Shown one piece after another: positions 56,211-64,000 of a stretch of DNA of 64,000 nt (the first letter of the stretch is position 1; every line of letters begins with the position of its first letter). The notes beneath the pieces were generated by a model. The model worked only from the letters and a program-made list of their open reading frames with translations, did no database searches and had not been told where the DNA came from. The stretch covers positions 2,790,001 through 2,854,000 of the forward strand of contig NZ_CP019449.1 in assembly GCF_001984035.1 (NCBI RefSeq), written 5' to 3'. The position numbers and the translations under genes were made by a program. The DNA comes from Sphingopyxis sp. QXT-31. Lineage in GTDB: Bacteria; Pseudomonadota; Alphaproteobacteria; Sphingomonadales; Sphingomonadaceae.

Positions 56211-56666
56211 TCATTTGTCTTTCCAGGTCACCGTCGCGCTTTCGTCGATGCCGAGCCGCGCCGCGGTGCCGCCCGCGAGCTCGAGCACCGCGCTCACCTC
56301 GCCGCCGCTGACCACGGGTTCCAGATTCTCGGGAATGGTGTTTTCGGCGATGCGGTCGATGCTGCCGTCGCTGCGGACGAAGATCATGTCGAGCGGGATC
56401 AGGGTGTTCTTCATCCAGAAACTGGCGAATTTAGGCTTCTCGAACGGAAAGAGCATGCCGCCGTCTTCGGGCAGGCTGGTGCGGAACATCAGCCCCTTTT
56501 CCTGTTCTTCGGGCGTCCGCGCGACCTCGACGTTGAAGACATGCGCCTTGTCGGCCATCTTCACCGTCACCGCGGTCGACGAACTTTCGGCCGCCGCCTC
56601 GCCGCCGGAACAGCCGGCGAGCGGCGCGGCCATGATCAGCGCTAGGGCGGGAAAAAGCGCACGCAT
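56211..56666 (-). CDS. DUF192 domain-containing lipoprotein
   Basis: A 151-residue protein with signal MRALFPALALIMAAPLAGC (lipobox LAGC) and the DUF192 fold: FNVEVARTPEEQEKGLMFRT, GMLFPFEKPKFASFWMKNT and LIPLDMIFV. AAAGGA precedes the ATG at 56666. DUF192 proteins are small beta proteins of unknown function, often exported. It lies 63 bases upstream of the NDUFA12 gene start and co-directional. Confidence 0.92.
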   Translation of the reverse strand: MRALFPALALIMAAPLAGCSGGEAAAESSSTAVTVKMADKAHVFNVEVARTPEEQEKGLMFRTSLPEDGGMLFPFEKPKFASFWMKNTLIPLDMIFVRSDGSIDRIAENTIPENLEPVVSGGEVSAVLELAGGTAARLGIDESATVTWKDK

Positions 56667-56700
56667 CGGCATTCCTTTCGCCGGTTGGGACGTCCCAGCC

Positions 56701-57273
56701 CTAATCGCGCGCCGCTTCTTCGTCCAGCGCCGCCAGCGCCTCGTCGTCGCCGGGGCGAATCGCGAGGATGCGCCGCGCGAGGCCGAGCGAATGGCCCGCG
56801 CGCGCAAAGGCCGCGACCTGCCGCTCGCGCTTCGCCGGGTCGTCGACCGCCATAGTAGCAAAGGGCCCGAAACGACGCCGCCGCGCAAAGCCCAGCGCCG
56901 AAGACAGTGCCGCGCTCTCAGCGCTCTCGACCGCTTCGCCCGCATCATCGGGCGCGATGCCGTCAACGAAAAGCTGGGCCTTCACGCGCCGTACCCCCAG
57001 CCCACGCCGGGTCATCGCGGCGCCGCGCATCGCGGCATATTGCCGGTCGTCGACGAAGCCCAGCCGCTCGACCTTCGCAACCAGCGCCTCACACACCGCG
57101 ACCGGATCGGCGTCGTCGCTCCATTCGGATTCGCGTATCTTTCTCGACAGATAGCGCATCAATTTGGCACGGCTGGTGGCGAATCGCGCCACATAGGCCA
57201 GCGCCAGCTCGCCGAGCCGCGCTGCGTCCAGGGGTTTTCTGGCCCGGTCGGATCGCGCGCGGGAGTTGACCAT
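56701..57273 (-). CDS. recX: Regulatory protein RecX
   Basis: A 190-residue protein of slightly large RecX size. It has ALAYVARFATSRAKLMRYLS, KVERLGFVDDRQYAAMRGAAM and LGVRRVKAQLFVDGI, the helical repeats of RecX, which modulates RecA filaments. The ATG at 57273 has a poor ribosome site; other starts are possible, but the homology supports it. recA is not adjacent in this window. Divergent from the fatty acyl-AMP ligase gene. Confidence 0.88.
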   Translation of the reverse strand: MVNSRARSDRARKPLDAARLGELALAYVARFATSRAKLMRYLSRKIRESEWSDDADPVAVCEALVAKVERLGFVDDRQYAAMRGAAMTRRGLGVRRVKAQLFVDGIAPDDAGEAVESAESAALSSALGFARRRRFGPFATMAVDDPAKRERQVAAFARAGHSLGLARRILAIRPGDDEALAALDEEAARD

Positions 57274-57449
57274 GCCATGTTTATGCCACAGTCGGGCCCG
57301 ATTGAGAACGACCAGCGCCGCCATATCGGGCACCAATGCCTGAAAATAGGCGATTTGTTCCAACGATAAGGGATCGCGCAGCACGTATGGCCCAGAAAGA
57401 TGACATGCTTGTTGCCGCGCGCCCCGCATCGCGGGATGCCGGAGCTCCT

Positions 57450-59201
57450 ATGAACGATACAAAGATTGACGCGGCGGACGCGCTCGTGCCGACGCCGACC
57501 GAATGCGCACAGCCGCGCCGTTTTTCGGACTTCGCCACCGTCGGCGAAGCGCTCGACTATGCCGCCAGCGGCACCCGCGGGCTCAATTTCCACGATCCGC
57601 GTGGGCGTCTGGTGCGGCCCTATCCGTACAGCGAGCTCAAGACCGATTCGCTCGCCACCGCCTGGCGCCTGATCGCGGCGGGGGTGAAGCCCGGCGACCG
57701 CATCGCGCTGATCGCCGAGACCGGCGCCGAATTCGCCGCGCTCTTCTTCGGCACGATCTACGCGGGCGCCTGGCCGGTGCCGCTGCCGCTGCCGACCAGC
57801 TTCGGCGGGCGCGACAGCTATGTCGGCCAGCTCGTCGTCCAGCTGACCAGCTGCGATCCGACGATGCTGTTCTTCCCGCCCGAAATCGCCGCGATGGCGA
57901 TCGAGGCGGCCGAGAAGCAGAATGTCGCGCCGATGGACTGGAACGAATTTGCCGCGCGCCCCGCGACCGAGGTGGCGTTGCCCGAACAGAAGTCGGACGA
58001 GACCTGCTACCTCCAGTACAGCAGCGGCTCGACGCGCTTCCCGCACGGCGTCGCGGTGACCCATGCCGCACTGCTCAACAATCTCGCCGCGCATTCGCAC
58101 GGCATGAACGTCCAGGACAGCGACCGCTGCATCAGCTGGCTGCCCTGGTATCATGACATGGGCCTCGTCGGCTGCCTGCTCTCGCCGGTCGCGAACCAGG
58201 TGTCGGTCGATTACCTCAAGACCGAGGATTTTGCCCGCCGCCCGCTCGCCTGGCTCGACCTGATCAGCCGCAACGCGGGCACGACGCTCAGCTATTCGCC
58301 GACCTTCGGCTACGATATCTGTTCGCGCCGCGTGTCGAGCCAGACGCATGTCGCCGACCGTTTCGACCTGTCGCGCTGGCGCGTCGCGGGCAATGGCGCC
58401 GACATGATCCGCCCCGACGTGATGCAGCATTTCGTCGATGCCTTCGCCGACGCGGGTTTCAAGGCGAGCGCCTTCCTGCCGAGCTACGGCCTCGCCGAGG
58501 CGACGCTCGCCGTCAGCATCATGCCGCCGGGCGAGGGCATCGTCGTCGAACTGGTCGAGGAAACCGAGCTGTCGGGCGCCGCCAACGACAGCGGCCGCCC
58601 CACCCGGTATCGCGCGATCGTCAACTGCGGCAAAGCCGCGCGGGACATGCTGATCGAGGTCCGCGACGAGGCCGGCAACAGCCTGCCCGACCAGACCGTC
58701 GGCAAGGTGTGGTGCAGCGGCCCGTCGCTGATGACCGGCTATTACCGCGACCCCGAAGCGACCGCCGCCTGCCTCGTCGACGGCTGGCTCGACACGGGCG
58801 ATATGGGTTATTTGTCAGATGGTTACATCTATATCGTCGGCCGCGCCAAGGACATGATCATCATCAACGGCAAGAACCACTGGCCGCAGGATATCGAGTG
58901 GGCGGTGGAGCAGCTGCCCGGCTTCAAGTCGGGCGACATCGCCGCTTTCGCGATCACCGCGCCGGGCGGCGAGGAGACCCCCGCGGTGCTCGTCCAGTGC
59001 CGCACCAGCGACGACGCCGAGCGCGCCGCGCTGCGCGAGACGATCCGCGACCGCGTCCGCGCGATCACCGGTATGAACTGCCTGATCGAGCTGATCCCGC
59101 CGCGCACCCTGCCGCGCACCAGTTCGGGCAAGTTGAGCCGGTCGAAGGCGCGCGCACAATATCTCGCCGGGGAAATCCAACCCTTTGCAATTGCAGCCTG
59201 A
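57450..59201 (+). CDS. Fatty acyl-AMP ligase/acyl-CoA synthetase-like
   Basis: A 583-residue adenylate-forming enzyme. It has the AMP-binding motif YLQYSSGSTRFPHGVAVTH, SWLPWYHDMGLVGCLLSPV, the template YGLAEATLAVS, DTGDMGYLSDGYIYIVGRAK and the C-terminal DMIIINGKNHWPQDIEW. Several features resemble fatty acyl-AMP ligases that load acyl chains onto carrier proteins. No carrier or polyketide gene is nearby. Start at the ATG at 57450 with GGAG upstream; the preceding ATG (57387) would add 21 residues. Confidence 0.92.
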   Translation: MNDTKIDAADALVPTPTECAQPRRFSDFATVGEALDYAASGTRGLNFHDPRGRLVRPYPYSELKTDSLATAWRLIAAGVKPGDRIALIAETGAEFAALFFGTIYAGAWPVPLPLPTSFGGRDSYVGQLVVQLTSCDPTMLFFPPEIAAMAIEAAEKQNVAPMDWNEFAARPATEVALPEQKSDETCYLQYSSGSTRFPHGVAVTHAALLNNLAAHSHGMNVQDSDRCISWLPWYHDMGLVGCLLSPVANQVSVDYLKTEDFARRPLAWLDLISRNAGTTLSYSPTFGYDICSRRVSSQTHVADRFDLSRWRVAGNGADMIRPDVMQHFVDAFADAGFKASAFLPSYGLAEATLAVSIMPPGEGIVVELVEETELSGAANDSGRPTRYRAIVNCGKAARDMLIEVRDEAGNSLPDQTVGKVWCSGPSLMTGYYRDPEATAACLVDGWLDTGDMGYLSDGYIYIVGRAKDMIIINGKNHWPQDIEWAVEQLPGFKSGDIAAFAITAPGGEETPAVLVQCRTSDDAERAALRETIRDRVRAITGMNCLIELIPPRTLPRTSSGKLSRSKARAQYLAGEIQPFAIAA

Positions 59202-59287
59202 TTCCGTTCCCATCGCGGGACGGAAAAAGCGATTTGCGGTGGGTGCATAGTTACTTTCGGGTAACCTCATTTCGCTAAACCGGGTCG

Positions 59288-61642
59288 GTGACCAGGGTGG
59301 CGAACGATCCGATTCCGACCGACGATATTCCCGTGCTTGCGCTACTCGGGCTGAACCCGCGCGACCAGGACATCGGCGACCTCAGGCAACTCCAGCTCGC
59401 GCCGCTCAAAGGGCGCGGCAAGCTGCGCCTGCTGATGGGGCTCGGCATGACGATCGTCGCGGTGCTGGCGATGCTCAGTACGGTACCCGGCGCGATCGTC
59501 GGCGGCTGGGCCGCCGCCGCTATCCTCTTCACCCTGTGGTCTTGGCATATGGTCTCGCGCCTACCGCTCGGCGAACTTCATCACTCGGCTGCCGCGGAAT
59601 TCGCGCTCTGCCAACGCCACGCCGCCTATTCGGCGATCGTTTGGGCGGCGCCCTTCTGGCTGCAGGGCCTGTCGCCCTCACCCGACCATATCCTGTCAAT
59701 GTGGAGCGTCGCGCTGCTGATGATGCTGACACTGGCGATCGTCGCGCACACGCTGCCGATGGCGTGCCTGCTGTTCATCATCCCCGTCAGCCTGTCCGCG
59801 GCGGCGGCACTGGTCGTCGCCGGCGCCCCGGCGCAGGCGGGGATCGCGGTGGCCGCGGGCGCCTTGCTCTCGGGCTTCTGCATCCGCTTCGCGCAGAGCC
59901 ACGTCCGCTTCCGCCGCGCCGAGGAAGTGCTGCACGAAAAGACCGAGACGGTCAGCCTGCTGCTGCGCGAGTTCGAGGAAACCTCGGCCGACTGGCTGTG
60001 GCAGACCGACAACGCCCGCCGCCTTATCCATGTGACGCCACGACTCGCCTTCGCGGTCGGCTCGCCTGCGGACCAGCTCGAGGGGACCCCTCTGCTCCAG
60101 GCCTTGTCGGGCGATGCGTGGGAGACGGGCAATTTCCCCAAGAGCCTGCACGACATGGCCGAACGGATGAAGCGGCGCGAGAGCTTCTCGAACCTCATCG
60201 TTCCGGTGACAATCGACGGCTCCCCGCGCTGGTGGGAACTGTCGGCCTCGCCGCGTCTCGACGAGGCGGGCAAGTTCCTCGGCTTCCGCGGCGTCGGATC
60301 CGACGTCACCGAACAGCGCGCCTCGGCCGAGCAGATCGCCAAGATGGCGCGCTTCGACAATCTCACCGGCCTGCCCAACCGCCTCAGCCTGAACGAGGAT
60401 CTCGAACGCGCGCTGACCCATGCGATCGAGGCCAAGACGCGCTGCGCGCTGCTGATGATCGACCTCGACCGCTTCAAGGCAGTGAACGACACGCTCGGCC
60501 ACCCGGTCGGCGACAAATTGCTCGCGCAGGTCGCCGCGCGGCTGCGCAGCATGATGGAGCACAGCATGACCTGCGGGCGGCTCGGCGGCGACGAGTTCGG
60601 CGTCGTGCTCCACAATTTGCCGTCGGCGCAAGAGGCGGAGGGGCTGGCGCGCCGCATCATCGCGACCCTCAGCCGGCCCTATGTCGTCGATAATCATCAA
60701 TTGTTCGTAGGCGCCAGCATCGGTTATGCGATGGGCCCGCAGGACGGCGCGACGGTCGAGACGCTGACGCGCAACGCCGACCTCGCGCTCTACAAGTCGA
60801 AGGACAAGGGCGGCAACGTCGTCGCCGGCTATGTCGCATCCTTGCATGCCCAGGCCGAAGAACGGCGCGTGATGGAACAGGAGCTGCGCGGCGCGCTCGA
60901 TCGCCGCGAGTTCGAACTCTATTACCAGCCCGTCGTCACCGCCGCGGACGGCACGCTCAACGGGTTCGAGGCGCTGATCCGCTGGAACAACCAGACGCTC
61001 GGCAACGTCTCGCCGGGCCGCTTCATTCCGCTCGCCGAGGACAGCCGCCTCATCTCGCCGATCGGCGAATGGGTGCTGCGCACCGCGTGCCACGAGGCGA
61101 TGAAATGGCCCTCGAACCTCAAGGTGGCGGTCAATGTCTCGGCCGAACAGCTCACCGATCCGGCCTTTGCCTCGGTCGTCGTCTCGGCGCTCGCGCAGAG
61201 CGGGCTGCCGCCGCAGCGGCTGGAGATCGAGGTCACCGAAAGCGTGTTCCTGCGCGACGGCGGCGGCGCGGCGCAACTGCTCGACCAGCTGATCAGCCTC
61301 GGCATCCGACTCAGCCTCGACGATTTCGGCACCGGCTATTCTTCGCTCGGCTATCTTAGGAAAACGCAATTCTCGACGATCAAGGTCGACCGCAGCTTCG
61401 TCGTCGGCGCCGCGAAGGGGGTCACCGAATCGATCGCGATCATCCGCGCCGTGGTGGCACTCGCCGACAGCCTCGGCATGTCGACGACCGCCGAAGGCGC
61501 CGAGAGCGAAGTCGAGGTCGAGACGATTCGCAGCCTCGGCTGCAGCAATATCCAGGGCTATTATTACGGTCGCCCGATGCCCGCGGCCGACGTGCTCACG
61601 CTCTTCCGCCCACCCGCGGGACAGGCCGTCGCCGCCGCCTGA
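59288..61642 (+). CDS. GGDEF/EAL cyclic-di-GMP protein with membrane sensor
   Basis: A 784-residue protein. The N-terminal half has about six hydrophobic segments in pairs (MGLGMTIVAVLAMLSTVPGA, ILFTLWSWHMVS, LLMMLTLAIVAHTLPMACLL), then a PAS-like region (residues 230-345), a GGDEF domain with GGDEF intact at 433-437, and an EAL domain with EAL at 561-563. Both domains look catalytically intact, so it could make and break cyclic-di-GMP. The start is GTG at 59288; a nearby GTG is also possible. Confidence 0.95.
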   Translation: MTRVANDPIPTDDIPVLALLGLNPRDQDIGDLRQLQLAPLKGRGKLRLLMGLGMTIVAVLAMLSTVPGAIVGGWAAAAILFTLWSWHMVSRLPLGELHHSAAAEFALCQRHAAYSAIVWAAPFWLQGLSPSPDHILSMWSVALLMMLTLAIVAHTLPMACLLFIIPVSLSAAAALVVAGAPAQAGIAVAAGALLSGFCIRFAQSHVRFRRAEEVLHEKTETVSLLLREFEETSADWLWQTDNARRLIHVTPRLAFAVGSPADQLEGTPLLQALSGDAWETGNFPKSLHDMAERMKRRESFSNLIVPVTIDGSPRWWELSASPRLDEAGKFLGFRGVGSDVTEQRASAEQIAKMARFDNLTGLPNRLSLNEDLERALTHAIEAKTRCALLMIDLDRFKAVNDTLGHPVGDKLLAQVAARLRSMMEHSMTCGRLGGDEFGVVLHNLPSAQEAEGLARRIIATLSRPYVVDNHQLFVGASIGYAMGPQDGATVETLTRNADLALYKSKDKGGNVVAGYVASLHAQAEERRVMEQELRGALDRREFELYYQPVVTAADGTLNGFEALIRWNNQTLGNVSPGRFIPLAEDSRLISPIGEWVLRTACHEAMKWPSNLKVAVNVSAEQLTDPAFASVVVSALAQSGLPPQRLEIEVTESVFLRDGGGAAQLLDQLISLGIRLSLDDFGTGYSSLGYLRKTQFSTIKVDRSFVVGAAKGVTESIAIIRAVVALADSLGMSTTAEGAESEVEVETIRSLGCSNIQGYYYGRPMPAADVLTLFRPPAGQAVAAA

Positions 61643-61648
61643 TCTATT

Positions 61649-61823
61649 CCTTCTCCCTTCTTGGGAGAAGGATACGCAGCCTTGTCGCGAAGCGATTAGG
61701 CGAAGTTGGATGAGGGTGATGGCGCGTCCTTGCACCGCTCGTTTCCGGCCGAGACCACACCCTCCACCGCTGCGACTAGCGAGCAAGCTCGCAAGTCTCG
61801 CTGCCTCTCCATCAAGAGGGAGG
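61649..61823. repeat. Palindromic intergenic repeat, copy 4 of a 4-copy family
   Basis: The left end CCTTCTCCCTTCTTGGGAGA is palindromic and the right end CCTCTCCATCAAGAGGGAGG mirrors it. Internal pieces GATACGCAGCCTTG, GGCGAAGTTGGATGAGGGTG and CTGCGACTAGCGAGCAAG agree with the copy at 16945. It occupies the first half of the 357-bp gap after the GGDEF/EAL gene. In the second half (61824-61999) I see only ordinary non-coding DNA. Confidence 0.77.
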
Positions 61824-61999
61824 AATCGCCGGTTCGCGGCGGGTTGAGCCATCCCATCGACGAATCGAGCGGCCTTTCAAAAGGTTCCCCGGCTCACCCC
61901 GCCAAAGATGCGCTTCGTCGCGCGGCGGGTGGTTTGTTCCGCCCGCCGTGGCAGAGACACTCCAACGCTTGAAGACAAGCCAAACGGGGGTCGCTTTCC

Positions 62000-62575
62000 A
62001 TGTCAGCCAGCCGCTTTTCAGCAGCCATCGTCGCATGCGTCATGCTGCTTGCCACGATGCTGACCGCCACCCCCGCCGCCGCCGCTTCCTACCTCCAGTG
62101 CGTTCCCTTCGCGCGCGCCGAATCGGGCGTCGAGATCCGCGGCAACGCCGGGACCTGGTGGGCGCAGGCCGCGGGCCAATATGAGCGCGGCGACGAACCG
62201 CGCGAGGGCGCGGTCATGGCCTTCGCCGGCACCCGCGCCATGCCGATCGGCCATGTCGCGGTGGTCAAGAAGATCGTCGGCGACCGTGAAATCCTGATCG
62301 ACCATGCCAACTGGTCGCCGATCAACGGCCGCCGCGGCCAGATCGAGCGCAACGTCCGCGTCGTCGACGTCAGCGCCGCCGGCGACTGGAGCTCGGTCCG
62401 CGTCTGGTACGCCCCGATCGGCGACCTCGGCCTTCGCCCCAATCCGGTGCAGGGCTTCATCTATGCGAGCGGCACGCCGCGCAAGGCGCCGAGCTTCGAA
62501 GCGCCGGTGTGGGCCAAGAGCGACTGGCAGCCCGGCAACGGCCTCGAACTGATCGCCGCGTCGCTCGGCCAGTAA
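62000..62575 (+). CDS. CHAP-domain peptidoglycan hydrolase-like protein
   Basis: A 191-residue protein with signal MSASRFSAAIVACVMLLATM, then AAAAS. The CHAP domain follows: Cys34 (SYLQCVPFAR), the tryptophan-rich NAGTWWAQAAGQYERG, PREGAVMAF and His85 (IGHVAVVKKIV). Such NlpC/P60-related enzymes cut amide bonds in peptidoglycan or glutathionylspermidine. Predicted periplasmic. No operon partner is seen. Confidence 0.9.
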   Translation: MSASRFSAAIVACVMLLATMLTATPAAAASYLQCVPFARAESGVEIRGNAGTWWAQAAGQYERGDEPREGAVMAFAGTRAMPIGHVAVVKKIVGDREILIDHANWSPINGRRGQIERNVRVVDVSAAGDWSSVRVWYAPIGDLGLRPNPVQGFIYASGTPRKAPSFEAPVWAKSDWQPGNGLELIAASLGQ

Positions 62576-62667
62576 ATTGCCTGGCGCCGCAGGCGCTATT
62601 CCATACGTCCGACAATTCGGCAAAGCCGACGGTCGGCTCTCGGGCGAAATGCGACATCTATAGCATC

Positions 62668-62769
62668 GTCATCCTGAACTTGTTTCAGGATCCATTGCCT
62701 GCCGTTTCCTTTGGCGCTGCGCCGGACGAGAGCTTCGGCCATGGATGCTGAAACGAGTTCAGCATGACG
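62668..62769. repeat. Dispersed inverted repeat (GTCATCCTGAACTTG type)
   Basis: GTCATCCTGAACTTGTTTCA at the left and TGAAACGAGTTCAGCATGAC at the right form an imperfect inverted repeat across about 60 bases. It lies between the convergent CHAP and DUF3297 genes. Confidence 0.75.
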
Positions 62770-62831
62770 AGATTAGAGGGCAACTATGCACACCGCCATC
62801 GCGGCGCAGGCCCGCAGCCTACCCGGCCGCC

Positions 62832-63116
62832 TCAGTCTTCCGACGCCTCGCCGGCGTCCTCGCCGCCATCACCCTCGGCCACGTCCTCGAACCAGGCCTC
62901 GACTTCGCCCGACAGCTTGATCGTCATCGGCTGGCCGAAGCGGTCCTTCGACTTGCCCGCGGCGACGCGGATCCAGCCTTCGGAGATCGAATATTCCTCG
63001 ACGTCGGTGCGCTCCTTGCCCTTGAAGCGGATGCCGATGCCGCGCTGGAGCACGTCCATGTCGAAATGCGGCGAGCGCGGGTTGGTCGACAGATGGTCGG
63101 GGGGCGTGTCGGTCAT
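62832..63116 (-). CDS. DUF3297 family protein
   Basis: A 94-residue protein with MTDTPPDHLSTNPRSPHFDM, GIGIRFKGKERTDVEEYSIS, and a Gly/Asp-rich acidic tail, matching DUF3297. It is short and soluble, with no known function. The ATG at 63116 fits the family start; one five codons earlier is possible. Confidence 0.92.
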   Translation of the reverse strand: MTDTPPDHLSTNPRSPHFDMDVLQRGIGIRFKGKERTDVEEYSISEGWIRVAAGKSKDRFGQPMTIKLSGEVEAWFEDVAEGDGGEDAGEASED

Positions 63117-63197
63117 GATGGCAATTCCCATAAAAAGATGGCGCGGCCCTAGGGAGCCGCGCCATGCTCGTCAATCGCGAAGCGGGTTCGCGCCGCG

Positions 63198-64000
63198 TCA
63201 GAAGTCGCCCTTCAGCGTCACGAAGAACTGCTGCGGCGCCCCGGCGAGCAAGGTCTGGCTGTCGCCGCGGTTGGAGAAGCCGTTGGTGCCGATCGTCGAG
63301 ATATATTCCTTGTCGAACAGGTTCGTCGCATTCGCCTGGATCGTCAGGCCGTTGAGCGCGCCTTCGGTGAAGCGATAGCCGATGCTGGCGTCGACGATCG
63401 CAAAACCGCCGACCTCGGCGTCGTTCTCGAACGAATAATAGCGCTTCGAGGTATAGTTCACGCCGCCGCGCAGGAAGAGATTGCCATTGTCCCAGGTCAC
63501 CTCGCCCTTGGCGAGATGCTTGGGCGTGTTGACCACCGTCTTGCCCGCGGTCGCCGCGATCACGACATTCGCGGCGTTGACGACATCGTCCTGATATTCG
63601 GCGTCGTTATAGGCGTAGGAACCGAACAGCGAGAGTTCGGGGGTGACGCGGAAGGTGCCCGCGGCCTCGATGCCCCACGAGCGCACGTCGCCGACATTCT
63701 GCAGGATCGCGGGATTGCCCTGGATGCCCGAACCATTGGCGAAGGCGATGATGCGGTCCTTGAAGTCGACATAATAGCCCGCGACCACGCCCTGGAAGAC
63801 GGGCGACTTGGTGCGGAAGCCGAGTTCGTAGGTGGTCGAGGTCTCGGGCTTCAGGTCGAGCGCGTCGAAGCCCGCCTGCGTCGTCGCGAAAGGCCCGCCG
63901 GTCGCCGAGCTTTCGAACGCGCGCATATTCTGGGTGAAGCTCGCGAAGACCTCATTGTCGTCGTTCAGGCGATAGAGCAGCCCCGCCTGCGGCAGGAACC
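63198..64000 (-). CDS. TonB-dependent receptor, C-terminal part (partial)
   Basis: The frame is open to the right edge of the window; about 267 residues are visible. The C-terminal beta-barrel has alternating aromatic residues: AGLLYRLNDDNEVFASFTQN, LKPETSTTYELGFRTKSPVF and VAGYYVDFKDRIIAFANGSG, and it ends FFVTLKGDF with a terminal Phe. This pattern is typical of siderophore-type TonB receptors. The plug and signal lie beyond the window, so the substrate is not known. Confidence 0.94.
   Translation of the reverse strand, partial: FLPQAGLLYRLNDDNEVFASFTQNMRAFESSATGGPFATTQAGFDALDLKPETSTTYELGFRTKSPVFQGVVAGYYVDFKDRIIAFANGSGIQGNPAILQNVGDVRSWGIEAAGTFRVTPELSLFGSYAYNDAEYQDDVVNAANVVIAATAGKTVVNTPKHLAKGEVTWDNGNLFLRGGVNYTSKRYYSFENDAEVGGFAIVDASIGYRFTEGALNGLTIQANATNLFDKEYISTIGTNGFSNRGDSQTLLAGAPQQFFVTLKGDF

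Overview
The window reads as chromosomal DNA of a high-GC alphaproteobacterium of the Sphingomonadaceae, most likely close to Sphingopyxis. The indications are Oar-type and siderophore-type TonB-dependent receptors at both ends, the gene order pckA / chvI-chvG / hprK-rapZ-EIIA-HPr, an F1-only ATP synthase operon (atpHAGDC), the alphaproteobacterial group aat / DUF2155 / NDUFA12-like, and lysine/alanine-rich tails on L21 and the ATPase beta subunit. No tRNA, rRNA, insertion sequence, prophage or CRISPR array was seen. It looks like core genome with some lineage-specific genes. Identification is from protein motifs and synteny only.

Layout. 1-3.5 kb: partial TonB receptor, sufE. 3.7-8 kb: a phage-shock (psp) locus. 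A divergent pspF activator faces a sigma-54 promoter that drives a 57-residue ORF, a hairpin with a T-run, pspA, pspB, pspC and then five more small membrane/coiled-coil genes, four of which carry a PspB-like ending. This enlarged psp operon is the most interesting system in the window. 8-15 kb: lipoprotein, rplU-rpmA, GNAT, DUF937, DUF3597, DUF885 peptidase and a DUF2268 protease gene broken by a one-base shift at its HExxH motif. 15-22.5 kb: pckA, ChvI/ChvG, HPr kinase, RapZ, EIIA(Man-type), HPr and an RNA methyltransferase, the regulatory carbon/envelope block. 22.6-28 kb: META lipoprotein, rmuC, small envelope proteins and a copper-chaperone-like lipoprotein.

28-45.5 kb: dnaK-dnaJ with an RpoH-like promoter and a perfect 31-bp inverted repeat between the genes; metallo-beta-lactamase-fold protein; patatin; priA; ICL/PEP-mutase-like protein; TPR metallopeptidase-like protein; ada; DUF1203; DUF2306; S1 protease; two alpha/beta hydrolases. 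45.8-52.4 kb: atpHAGDC and a stand-alone cpaF. 52.4-64 kb: 2OG-Fe(II) oxygenase, exported methyltransferase-like protein, aat (no ordinary start codon, 217-bp antisense overlap with DUF2155), NDUFA12-like, DUF192, recX, fatty acyl-AMP ligase, GGDEF/EAL protein, CHAP protein, DUF3297 and the end of a second TonB receptor.

Intergenic DNA is rich in palindromic elements. Four (near 16.9, 31.4, 41.4 and 61.7 kb) share one architecture of about 160-185 bp and look like copies of a single repeat family. Many gene starts were moved downstream from the longest open frame using ribosome-binding sites and signal peptides; those choices are stated in each entry.
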